From Nocardia araoensis NBRC 100135 (GTDB lineage: Bacteria; Actinomycetota; Actinomycetes; Mycobacteriales; Mycobacteriaceae): a stretch of DNA of 62,235 nt. This document shows, piece by piece, positions 28,318-38,307 of the stretch (positions are counted from its first letter, which is position 1; every line of letters starts with the position of its first letter). Under the pieces are notes generated by a model. It saw only the letters and a list, made by a program, of their open reading frames with translations. It was not told the DNA's origin and did no database searches. The stretch lies in the NCBI RefSeq assembly GCF_000308435.1, contig NZ_BAFR01000063.1, positions 1 through 62,235 on the forward strand, read 5' to 3'. The translations under genes were made by a program, and so were the position numbers.

Positions 28318-28352
28318 AAAGGCCCCGAGTCGAACCCGACTCGGGGCCTTTT
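28318..28352 (+). terminator. Terminator of ctaE-qcrCAB
   Basis: A perfect 12-bp GC-rich stem (28321-28332 with 28337-28348), loop AACC, is flanked by AAA and TTTT. It serves the qcr operon and, on the opposite strand, the convergent RNase AS gene. Confidence 0.9.
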
Positions 28353-28370
28353 CGCGTCATGCCGCCGATG

Positions 28371-28871
28371 TCAGAGGCGTGGGGCCGCGCGGCGTGCGGC
28401 TTCGATGGCCTCGAATTTGGCGAGATTGTGCCGGGCATCGGCGAGCGCGTCGTGCGCGTCCGGCGGGATCGGCGGGAGTTCGGGACGGCCGTGCGACTCC
28501 CAGTGCTGGCGCAACTCGTTGGTGTAGCGCGGCAGCGCGTTGGGCAGATCGACCATCGAGCCCCACAACTGGCACAGGGCGACGTGGTCGTAGGCGGACA
28601 CCCACGCCCACAGTTCCGGTTGCACGGTCGGCCGCGGCACCAGGAACGCGTACAACTCGTCCCGGATCTGGGCGCGGCTGCGCCACAGCGGAGAGGACGG
28701 CGAAGGCAGCTGTGGCAACACGAATTTGCGCACCCAGGGCCCCGCGCGTTCGGCATCGAATTCGGTGGACACCGCGTAGTACTCCCGGCCGTCCTCGCAG
28801 ACGACGCCGATGGAGATCAAATCGATGGTCACTCCGTCCTCGATGAATTCGCAGTCATAAAAATATCTCAA
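28371..28871 (-). CDS. 3'-5' exoribonuclease AS, TTG start
   Basis: This 166-residue DEDDh exoribonuclease matches Rv2179c (RNase AS) closely in recalled sequence: RYFYDCEFIEDG, LISIGVVCEDGREYYAVSTEFD and ELWAWVSAYDHVALCQLWG. The family trims adenylate-containing RNA 3' ends. The start is TTG 28871, with AGAGG 9 nt upstream; no ATG or GTG is possible without cutting into the catalytic DCEF. It faces the qcr terminator. Confidence 0.93.
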   Translation of the reverse strand: MRYFYDCEFIEDGVTIDLISIGVVCEDGREYYAVSTEFDAERAGPWVRKFVLPQLPSPSSPLWRSRAQIRDELYAFLVPRPTVQPELWAWVSAYDHVALCQLWGSMVDLPNALPRYTNELRQHWESHGRPELPPIPPDAHDALADARHNLAKFEAIEAARRAAPRL

Positions 28872-30888
<2,017 letters not shown>

Positions 30889-30908
30889 GGTTCGCGCCGC
30901 GATCACCG

Positions 30909-30938
30909 GAAAGGCAGGCGCGTGGACGCCTGCCTTTC
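30909..30938. terminator. Bidirectional terminator between aroG and pknL
   Basis: A perfect 12-bp stem (30909-30920 with 30927-30938) with a 6-nt loop starts with GAAA and ends with TTTC. It lies in the 75-bp gap between convergent stop codons. Confidence 0.85.
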
Positions 30939-30963
30939 GCACTGACGGCCCGTCCGCGTCCGG

Positions 30964-32916
30964 TCAGGGGAGCGCCACGAGGGTGACCGTGTCACCCGCC
31001 TCGAGGTTGACTCCGATGGCCGGGGTTTGCGAGACCACCAGCGAACTGTCCGCGCGCGCCAACTGCTTGACCTCGACCCGCAACCCGAGGCTTTCCAGCT
31101 TGGCTCGGGCGTTGGCCACGGTCCATCCCCGGACATCTGGCATCTGAAGGGCATTGGAGATCAGCAGGACGACGCCGTCGCCGGATTGGATGGTGGCGCC
31201 CGCACCCGGCTGGGTGCCGATGGCCTTGTCCGCCTCGACGCCGCGGTCGAATTGAGATTTGGTCTCGCGGATCGCGATTCCGGCGGCGGTGAGGATCTTG
31301 GTGGCTTCCTCGGTCGACTTGCCGCGTACGTCGGGAACCTTCACCGGCTGGGATCCCTTGCTGCGGTAGACCTTCACCTGCGCGCCGAGGGGCAGCACGG
31401 TGCCGGGCTTCGGCTCCACCCGGGCGACCGATCCCTTCGGTGCGGTGCTGCCCTCTTCGCCCGCGTCGACCGGCTGCAGTCCGTTGTCCCGGATCAACTG
31501 GTTGACCTTGGACACCTGATCGCCCGCTTTGACGTCCGGCACCTTCGGCTTGCCGTTGGAGACCAGGACGGCGACCGTCGATCCCTTGGTGATCTTGGAT
31601 CCGGCGGACGGGTCGCTGCCGACCACGCCGCCGACCGGGATCGTGTCCGAGGCCTTCTGCCGGATCTCGGTCTCGAACCCGGCGTTCTGCAGGGTGGCGA
31701 CCGCCTTGTCGGTGTCCAGCCCGGCGATCGGCGGCACCGCCGAGTAGCGGCCGACACCGAGCCACCAGCCGCCGATGCCGACCAGCAGCGTGAGAACCGC
31801 GACGATCGCCACCCACACCCATACCGTGCGCCGGGAGCGATCGAGTTCGCCGGCGTACGGCGGATACGGCGGTGCGGGGTGCGCTTGGCGCACCGGTTGT
31901 GGCCGGTCGTAGTCCTCCAGCGCGTTGTCGTCGGGGCGGGGGCGCTGGGCGGTGACCACTCGGGTGTGCTGCAGCGGCTGTGCTGATGCCCCGGCGAAGC
32001 CCGGCCGATCGTCGGGGTCCGGCTGGACGGCGCGGTAACTGGCGCTGAGATGCTCGGCCGATTCCTGCGGGGCGGGCACCCGATAAGCGGGCAGACGCAG
32101 TTCCGCGCCGATCAGGCGCAGTGCGGCCGCCATCTCGTTCGCGTCAGCGAACCGGTGCCCGGGCTCGCGCGCGGTCGCCTTGGCGACCAGTTCGTCGAAC
32201 TCCGGCGGCACCCCGGAGATGAACCCGCTCGGGCTGGGCACATCGTTCTCGATGCGTTGATAGGCCACCGAGATCGAAGTGTCGCCGGTGAACGGAACCC
32301 GGCCGGTGAGCATCTCGAAGATCAGCACACCGAAGGAGTAGACGTCGCTGCGCGAGTCGGCGGAGCCGCTGGTGACCTGCTCGGGCGACAGATAGGCGGC
32401 GGTGCCGAGGATGACGCTGGCCGAGGTGGTGTTCGCCGCCGCCACCGCGCGCACCAGACCGAAATCGGCGATCTTCACCTCGCCCGCGTCGGAGATCAGC
32501 ACGTTCTCCGGCTTGATGTCGCGGTGCACCAGTCCAGCGGAGTGCGCGACGCCGATCGCCGCGAGTACCGGTTCGGCGACGGCGCGCACCGCGTGCGGCG
32601 GCATCGGGCCGCGTTCGCGCAGCAGCTCGCGCAGCGTGCCGCCCTCGACCAGCTCCATGATCAAGAAGGGGTGATCGCCGTCGACGCCCTGGTCGTACAC
32701 CGCGACCAGGGAGGGATGCTTGAGTTTGGCGACCGCGCGCGCCTCGAACTCGAATCGGGAGAGGAACTGGGGGTCGCCCGCGAACTTCGGATCCATCACC
32801 TTGATGGCCACCGGCCGGTCCAGGCGGGTGTCGACCCCGCGGAAGACCATCGACATTCCGCCGCGGGCGATCGGCGCATCGATCCGATAGCGCCCTTCCA
32901 GCATCTGGCCGATCAA
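30964..32916 (-). CDS. pknL: Serine/threonine protein kinase PknL with extracellular PASTA repeats
   Basis: This 650-residue receptor kinase has an N-terminal Hanks kinase domain (VAIKVMD, HRDIKPENVL, DFGLVRAV, GTAAYLSPEQV), a Pro-rich juxtamembrane part, one transmembrane helix (VWVWVAIVAVLTLLVGIGGW) and four PASTA units that can sense peptidoglycan fragments. Start TTG 32916 has GGAGGA 7 nt upstream; GTG 32937 has no ribosome-binding site. M. tuberculosis PknL is about 399 residues and lacks PASTA, so this is the fuller form. It is divergent from its Rv2175c-type substrate. Confidence 0.93.
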   Translation of the reverse strand: MIGQMLEGRYRIDAPIARGGMSMVFRGVDTRLDRPVAIKVMDPKFAGDPQFLSRFEFEARAVAKLKHPSLVAVYDQGVDGDHPFLIMELVEGGTLRELLRERGPMPPHAVRAVAEPVLAAIGVAHSAGLVHRDIKPENVLISDAGEVKIADFGLVRAVAAANTTSASVILGTAAYLSPEQVTSGSADSRSDVYSFGVLIFEMLTGRVPFTGDTSISVAYQRIENDVPSPSGFISGVPPEFDELVAKATAREPGHRFADANEMAAALRLIGAELRLPAYRVPAPQESAEHLSASYRAVQPDPDDRPGFAGASAQPLQHTRVVTAQRPRPDDNALEDYDRPQPVRQAHPAPPYPPYAGELDRSRRTVWVWVAIVAVLTLLVGIGGWWLGVGRYSAVPPIAGLDTDKAVATLQNAGFETEIRQKASDTIPVGGVVGSDPSAGSKITKGSTVAVLVSNGKPKVPDVKAGDQVSKVNQLIRDNGLQPVDAGEEGSTAPKGSVARVEPKPGTVLPLGAQVKVYRSKGSQPVKVPDVRGKSTEEATKILTAAGIAIRETKSQFDRGVEADKAIGTQPGAGATIQSGDGVVLLISNALQMPDVRGWTVANARAKLESLGLRVEVKQLARADSSLVVSQTPAIGVNLEAGDTVTLVALP

Positions 32917-33034
32917 GAGAAGTCCTCCGGCTTTCACAAAGTCAGCCGCTCCGTGCGGCCCCCACGATGGTATCGACTCGCACCACCCCGGGTGTCTCAC
33001 GACGTGCGCCGAGAGACCGTCTACCGTTGTCCGG

Positions 33035-33403
33035 GTGAGTGCATTTCCCTGCAGTGACGACGTCCTTCCGCAGTCGGTGACCCTGGTGTCGCTGCCGGAG
33101 GTGGCCGAGCGACTCGGGCTGGTGGTGACCCGGGTGCACCAGATGCTGCGCGATCATCAACTGATCGCCGTCCGCAGAGAAGGCGTGGCGGGCGTCCCCG
33201 AGCGGTTCTTCGACGAAACCGGCGCGGTCGTGAAGCCGCTGCCCGGCCTGATCACCGTGATGCGCGACGCCAAGTACACCGACGAAGAGATCCTGGAGTG
33301 GATCTTCACCGAGGACGAGAGCCTGCCCGGCAAGCCGATCGACGCCCTGCACGGGCCTTTGGCCCGCGAAGTCCTGCGCCGGGCAGCCGCGGATCCGTTT
33401 TAG
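33035..33403 (+). CDS. Winged-HTH DNA-binding protein (Rv2175c-like, PknL substrate)
   Basis: This 122-residue protein has a helix-turn-helix (LVSLPEVAERLGLVVTRVHQML) and the Rv2175c C-terminal pattern LITVMRDAKYTDEEILEWIF. In M. tuberculosis, PknL phosphorylates Rv2175c and reduces DNA binding. Divergent position next to pknL keeps that pair together. GTG 33035 follows TACCGT at leaderless spacing. Confidence 0.92.
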   Translation: MSAFPCSDDVLPQSVTLVSLPEVAERLGLVVTRVHQMLRDHQLIAVRREGVAGVPERFFDETGAVVKPLPGLITVMRDAKYTDEEILEWIFTEDESLPGKPIDALHGPLAREVLRRAAADPF

Positions 33404-33428
33404 ATTTCCAGCGCCTGCGGCGCTGGGT

Positions 33429-33523
33429 GTTCGCGGCCCCTTCATGGCTCGCGTCCGAGTGACCGCCGCTTGCTCCTTCGTCGCGTACGCGACGGCCACT
33501 CGGACGCGAGCCGGGCCGCGAAC
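33429..33523. repeat. Large inverted repeat with nested palindrome
   Basis: The arms pair over 27 bp: 33429-33439 with 33513-33523 (GTTCGCGGCCC) and 33446-33461 with 33497-33512 (16 bp, perfect), with a 6-nt bulge on the left side. The loop holds a perfect 16-bp palindrome CGTCGCGTACGCGACG (33479-33494). It could form a cruciform or a very stable RNA hairpin, and may terminate the Rv2175c-like transcript. Confidence 0.7.
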
Positions 33524-33550
33524 GGCGCATGCTCGGTCTCGCTTCGCTCG
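33512..33550 (+). repeat. Dispersed intergenic repeat, copy 2
   Basis: This 39-bp stretch matches 16013-16051 with one mismatch. Here it begins at the end of the right arm of the large inverted repeat, whereas copy 1 has only a reduced hairpin. Confidence 0.65.
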
Positions 33551-33936
33551 AAATCGGTGGTCGAGGTCGTGTGGTTGCGTCGGCCGGTGATCTCACTACC
33601 AGGGGGACGGCGGCTCGGAGGCGGCCGGGTTGCATGGGTTTCTCGAGCGCCGACGGTGCATGCGCTGGTCTCGCCGAGCTCGGAGCCTGTGGTCGAGGCG
33701 GTGCTGTCGCGTCGGTGGTGACCTCGCTACCAGGGTGGCGCTGTTGCTGCCGGCCCGAGGTCGGCGATCGCTACGGCTGCTGGGCTGGTTCTACCGTGCC
33801 GGCAGCGCGTCCTCCGTTTCGCCTCCTACGAAATCGGCGGATGACTTGGTGGGGTCAACGCTGGCGGGGAGCGGGGCCGATGGTGGCGTCATCGCGAGGT
33901 CGCGATACGGGCGGTCCCGGAGACGAACGCCCGCTG

Positions 33937-34929
33937 TCAGCGGGTGATGCGGCCGCGGAGGGTGGCGGTGGTGAATTCGGTGGCGGCTATGCGGAGGCGG
34001 TGGTGGCGGGGGACTACCGCGCGGTGGTCGAAGACGGCGTAGTCGCTGCGTTCGATGTGGCGCAGGATGTCCGCGTAGAGGGTGGCCGCGGTGCGGATGG
34101 CGGGGCGCACCCGCGGTTGGAGCAGGTCGATGCCCGGTTCCGCGCGGCGGTAGAGGTCTCGGTTGACCGCGATGAGGTGGGCGAGGGCGCGGCGGACGCG
34201 CGGATCGGTCCGCCCGGTGCGGCGGCAGTCGAACAGCAGCTCGTCGTCGACGCCGAATGCGGCGAGGGCATCGGCGGGCAGGTAGACGCGGTCGCGGTCG
34301 AGGTCTTCCGCGACGTCGCGCAGGAAGTTGGTCAGCTGGAACGCCTCGCCCAGCGCGGCGGCGGCGGGCTCGGCCTCGGACACCGGGACGACCGTGCCGA
34401 GCACGGGCAGCAGCTGTAAACCGATCGCGGCCGCCGAGCCACGCATGTATTCGCGCAGCTGTGCCATGGTGGCGTAGCGGTCACGGAACGAGGGGTTGCC
34501 CGGCGCGTCCATTCGCATGGAGTCCAGGAACGTCCAGAAGTGCTGCGCCGCAATGCCGTAGCGGTGGATGGTGTGGGTGACGGCGGCCAGGACGAGCGCG
34601 CGCGGACGCGGACCCGCTGCCCAGCTCCGGTCGTGCTCCCGGTCGACGGAACCGAGGTGCGATTCCAGCGCGGCCCGCAGGTCCCGTTCGATCAGGTCGA
34701 GTTCCGCGGCCGGGTCGCGATCGTGCGCCGCGGCGGGACGGCCGGACCGGTCGACGACGTCGTCCACCATGCGCGCGAACGCGTACAGCGCGTGCACGGC
34801 GGGCCGCCGCTCGGCCGACAGCAGCCGGGTGGCCAGGAAATAGGTGCGGCCGTGGGTGGCGGCGATCTGCCTGCACTCGCGGTAGGCGAGCGGGAGCAGG
34901 GCGGAACCCGGTTCGCGCCCCTCGGTCAT
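33937..34929 (-). CDS. crtB: Phytoene synthase
   Basis: This 330-residue enzyme couples two geranylgeranyl diphosphates to phytoene. It has both Asp-rich motifs of squalene/phytoene synthases (FARMVDDVVD and NFLRDVAEDLDRDRVYLP). Its ATG 34929 overlaps the mptA stop as ATGA, so its translation is coupled to a mannosyltransferase gene. It is the last gene of the crtE-crtI-mptA-crtB run. Confidence 0.95.
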   Translation of the reverse strand: MTEGREPGSALLPLAYRECRQIAATHGRTYFLATRLLSAERRPAVHALYAFARMVDDVVDRSGRPAAAHDRDPAAELDLIERDLRAALESHLGSVDREHDRSWAAGPRPRALVLAAVTHTIHRYGIAAQHFWTFLDSMRMDAPGNPSFRDRYATMAQLREYMRGSAAAIGLQLLPVLGTVVPVSEAEPAAAALGEAFQLTNFLRDVAEDLDRDRVYLPADALAAFGVDDELLFDCRRTGRTDPRVRRALAHLIAVNRDLYRRAEPGIDLLQPRVRPAIRTAATLYADILRHIERSDYAVFDHRAVVPRHHRLRIAATEFTTATLRGRITR

Positions 34930-36644
34930 GGGGCGGCGGGCGAAGCGGTGGCTTCGCCGGGCGTGGCCACGACAGTGCCCGGCGGCGTGGCGCGCAGGCG
35001 CAGCGGGTCCACCGTGCGCAGCGACAGCGCCGCCACGACCGCGGCGAAGGTGGCGGCGACGACGTGCCAGAAGTTGTACAGGCCGATCGAACCATCCGGC
35101 TGGAAGACCAGCATGAGCCAGGTGCATACGCCGACCAGCGCCATCAACGTCGTGGTGGACAGCGCGAACCCGGCGGCCAGCGCCAGCGGCCACGAGTAGT
35201 ACCAGGGCAGCGCGGCGGGCGAGAGGATGACGATCGCGACGAACGCGATCAGGATGCCGAGCACCGCTTCTCGCTCGCTGTGCCGGAACCGCCACCAGGT
35301 CCACGCGAGCACCGCGACCAACGCCAGTGCGCACATCGCGCGGGTCACCTCGAGCACCGATTCCAGCCGCAGCGGGGTCACCCAGGTGACCGCGTGCGCC
35401 ATCACGGTCGGCAGCGACAGCCAGTTGATGATCTTCTTGGACCCGGACAACGCCGTCAGCCAGCCGATGCCGACGCCCGCGATGGCCGAGGCGGCGACGA
35501 AGACCACCGCGAACACGCTCAGACCGAGCCCCGCGATCTTGCCGAACATGAGGGCGGGATGCGGCATGTCCTCGGTGGGTTCCGCGGCGTCGCCGGGTTG
35601 CTCGCTCGCCGGCAGGTGCGCCGGGTCGCGCCCGACCCGCTGCGCGGCGCGGCGTTCGCGCTCGTGCAGCATCCAGATCCAGACCAGAAACGGCAGCGCG
35701 ACACCCGCGGTGCCCTTGATGGCCACGCCGATGGCGACGACCACGATGCCCGCCACATGGTGGCGTTCCAGCACCAGCGCGATGCCCGCGCACATGAGGC
35801 CGACCATCAGCATCTCGTTGTGCACGCCGCCGATCAGGTGGATGAGCACCAGCGGGTTGAGCACCGCCAGCCACAGCGCGACGGTCGGCTTGCCGCCGAG
35901 GTGCTTGGTCAGATACGGCACCGCCCACATCATCAGCGCGAGGCCGGGCAGCATGACCAGCCGCATCGCGATGGTGCCCGCCACCACGTTGTCGCCGGTC
36001 ACGGCGGTGATCGCCCGCCCGAGCAGCAGGAACACCGGGCCGTACGGCGCGGTGGTGGTGGTCCACACGGGGCTCACGTTGTCCAGCAGCACACCGGGAT
36101 TCGCCACCGGCCCGACCCGGTAGGGGTCGAAGCCGTCCCGCAGCAGCGCGCCCTGCGCGAGATAGGAGTAGGCGTCGCGGCTGAACATCGGCACGGCGAA
36201 CAGCAGCGGCGCGATCCAGATGCCGACGATGGCGCGCAACTCGTTGAGCGTCACCTCGGCGCCGATCCGGTCGCCCGTGCCGATCGTGGCGCGCCCGAGC
36301 CGGACCCACGCGGTGATCATCAGCAGCACGCCGATCCAGATGCAGATGGTCGACAGCGCGTAGCCGTGCCCGAACCGCAGCCAGGACAGGTGCATCGCCT
36401 CGAGCAGCGGATCCCGCTTGCGGACGCTGCCCGCGCCGAAGCCGCCGAACATGATCATGATCGCGCCGAAGAAGCCGAGCAGGGCGGCATGGCCCTCGGG
36501 GCTTCTGGCGAAGTCGGCGGCGATGCGGATCCACCACAGCAGACCGCGGGGAGTGGCCGAATCACGACCTGCGGAGGCGGGCGACGAGGAGCGGATGTCA
36601 CCGGCGGAGGCGGCCTCTGCGGTGCGCGTTTCGGGGGATGCCAT
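34926..36644 (-). CDS. mptA: Polyprenol-phosphomannose-dependent alpha-(1->6)-mannosyltransferase (MptA-like)
   Basis: This 572-residue GT-C membrane glycosyltransferase has about twelve transmembrane helices. The first outer loop carries FSRDAYSYLAQGALLRDGFDPY, the acidic site of MptA/MptB enzymes that extend the lipomannan backbone. Position beside idsA2 and Rv2175c matches Rv2174 (mptA). ATG 36644 is preferred over a TTG at 36680. It sits inside a carotenoid operon. Confidence 0.88.
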   Translation of the reverse strand: MASPETRTAEAASAGDIRSSSPASAGRDSATPRGLLWWIRIAADFARSPEGHAALLGFFGAIMIMFGGFGAGSVRKRDPLLEAMHLSWLRFGHGYALSTICIWIGVLLMITAWVRLGRATIGTGDRIGAEVTLNELRAIVGIWIAPLLFAVPMFSRDAYSYLAQGALLRDGFDPYRVGPVANPGVLLDNVSPVWTTTTAPYGPVFLLLGRAITAVTGDNVVAGTIAMRLVMLPGLALMMWAVPYLTKHLGGKPTVALWLAVLNPLVLIHLIGGVHNEMLMVGLMCAGIALVLERHHVAGIVVVAIGVAIKGTAGVALPFLVWIWMLHERERRAAQRVGRDPAHLPASEQPGDAAEPTEDMPHPALMFGKIAGLGLSVFAVVFVAASAIAGVGIGWLTALSGSKKIINWLSLPTVMAHAVTWVTPLRLESVLEVTRAMCALALVAVLAWTWWRFRHSEREAVLGILIAFVAIVILSPAALPWYYSWPLALAAGFALSTTTLMALVGVCTWLMLVFQPDGSIGLYNFWHVVAATFAAVVAALSLRTVDPLRLRATPPGTVVATPGEATASPAAP

Positions 36645-36707
36645 CTGGTGTCGGTCCCCCCGAGTGGTCGGCGGTCGCAACCGCGAGCGAATAGGTCGGC
36701 GCTTAGT

Positions 36708-38291
36708 TTACGGCGTCGCCTGGAACACTATCCGGCTGGTGCGCGGGGTTCCAGGCGAAGTGGGCCCGATCTCGCCCGCAATGCGGTTTGCCGCCAGTTT
36801 CCCGGAGAGCAGGGCGGTGGGCACACCCACACCAGGAGTGGTGCCGCAACCAGCGATAACCACATTGTCGCTGGAAGAGGGGAAATTGCTCGGCCGGAAG
36901 GGGCCGGTCTGACGGAAGAGGTGGGCCGCGGAGAACGGTGTGCCCGCGAGCATGCCGCGGTCGAGCCACGCCTGCGGTGTGTCGAGCCGGTCGACGGCGA
37001 AGTGCTCGGCGATGCCGCGGTAGCCGCGCGCTTCCAGCACGGTGAGCAACTCGCGGAGATACGCCGGTCCCAGGCGCGACCAGTCCAGCGGCGCGGCCAC
37101 GAGATTCGGGCACGGCGCCAGCAGCGAGAACGGTTCGTGGCGTCCGTCGGTGCGTTCGATGAACAGGCTCGGATCGGTCAGGGCGGGCCGGGTCAGCAGC
37201 AGCGAGGGGTCGCTCATCAGCTTGCCGCGGCCCCGGCGGGCGGTGATCTCGGCGAACGTGCGCTCCCAGGCCTGCCCGAATTCGATGGTGTGGTGCGCCT
37301 GCACCGGCCAGTCCGCCGCGACCGCGGCGGGGACGGTGCCGTGCGCGACGACCGCCGACGGCGAGGCGCGCAGCCCGCGCCGGGGCCGCACGCCGAACCG
37401 GTCGAGCGAGCCCAGGTCGGCGGTGAGCACCAGCGCGTCGCAGTCGAACGAACGCCCGTCGGCGGTACGGGCGCGCCGGGCCCGCCGGCCCGCGTAGTCG
37501 ATCCCGACCACTTCGGCGTTCAGTTCCAGCGTGCCGCCCGCCGCGGTGAACGCTTGCGCCAGCGCCGTGGCGATCGCACGCATCCCGCCCTCGGGGAAAT
37601 ACACGCCGAGCGAGGTGTCCATGTGCGGGATCGCGCCGTAGACGGCGAGCGCCCGCGCGGGCGGCATGCCCGCGTAGAGCGCCTGGAAGGTGAACAGTCG
37701 CGCCAGGCGCTGGTCGCGCAGGAACCCGCGCACCCGGGGACCGAGCCTGCCGAAGCCGCCGAGTCGCACCAATTCGGCCAGGGCGCGGCGCTTCTGGGGG
37801 ATGCGCACCATATCCAGCGGCGAGTCGAAGTTCGTGTCCATGAACTCGGTGAACTCGGCCGCGTAGATCCGCGCCAGCCAGGCGCGCAGGCGCCGGTACC
37901 CCCGTGCCTCGGCCGGGCCGCACGTCCGCTCGACTTCCGCGGCCATCGCGTCCGGATCGGCGAAGACCCTGATCTCGGCGCCGTCGGCGAACCGGGCGTG
38001 ATAGCCCGGAGCCAGCCGGTGGATGCGCAGCGGGGGCACGCAGGTCTCCGGGGCGCGGCCGACGGCGGCGAGCGCGTCGGCGATCAGCTCGGGCAGTGTG
38101 AGGACGGTGGCGCCGGAATCGATGTCGTAGTCGGCGCCCTGATAGCGCCCGACCCGGCCACCGGGGTGGTCGGCCCGCTCCAGCAGCGTCACCGTGTGAC
38201 CCGCGCCGGTCAGGTACAGGGCGGCCGACAGCCCGGCCAGTCCCGCGCCCACCACCACGACGCGATCGGTCGGGCCCGCAACTGTTCTCAT
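36708..38291 (-). CDS. crtI: Phytoene desaturase
   Basis: This 527-residue FAD enzyme has the N-terminal dinucleotide fold VVVVGAGLAGLSAALYLTGAG and the C-terminal CrtI signature NVVIAGCGTTPGVGVPTALLSGKLAA. It desaturates phytoene toward lycopene. It starts 16 nt after the prenyltransferase stop and is followed after 63 nt by mptA. Confidence 0.95.
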   Translation of the reverse strand: MRTVAGPTDRVVVVGAGLAGLSAALYLTGAGHTVTLLERADHPGGRVGRYQGADYDIDSGATVLTLPELIADALAAVGRAPETCVPPLRIHRLAPGYHARFADGAEIRVFADPDAMAAEVERTCGPAEARGYRRLRAWLARIYAAEFTEFMDTNFDSPLDMVRIPQKRRALAELVRLGGFGRLGPRVRGFLRDQRLARLFTFQALYAGMPPARALAVYGAIPHMDTSLGVYFPEGGMRAIATALAQAFTAAGGTLELNAEVVGIDYAGRRARRARTADGRSFDCDALVLTADLGSLDRFGVRPRRGLRASPSAVVAHGTVPAAVAADWPVQAHHTIEFGQAWERTFAEITARRGRGKLMSDPSLLLTRPALTDPSLFIERTDGRHEPFSLLAPCPNLVAAPLDWSRLGPAYLRELLTVLEARGYRGIAEHFAVDRLDTPQAWLDRGMLAGTPFSAAHLFRQTGPFRPSNFPSSSDNVVIAGCGTTPGVGVPTALLSGKLAANRIAGEIGPTSPGTPRTSRIVFQATP

Positions 38292-38307
38292 CCGCGTCTC
38301 CTCGCGC

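Larger units (their letters stand above)
33404..33936. other. Intergenic region with large inverted repeat
   Basis: This 533-bp gap between the Rv2175c-like gene and the crtB stop contains a long hairpin (33429-33523) and repeat copy 2 (33512-33550). The rest shows open plus-strand frames with weak codon bias and repeated GGTGATCTC/GTGACCTC-ACTACCAGG-like phrases, suggesting decayed repetitive DNA rather than a gene. Confidence 0.45.

Noticed and set aside
33529..34419. 296-codon plus frame across the inverted-repeat region and crtB
   Set aside because: Its 3' half is antisense to crtB and its 5' half lies in repetitive intergenic DNA with weak bias.
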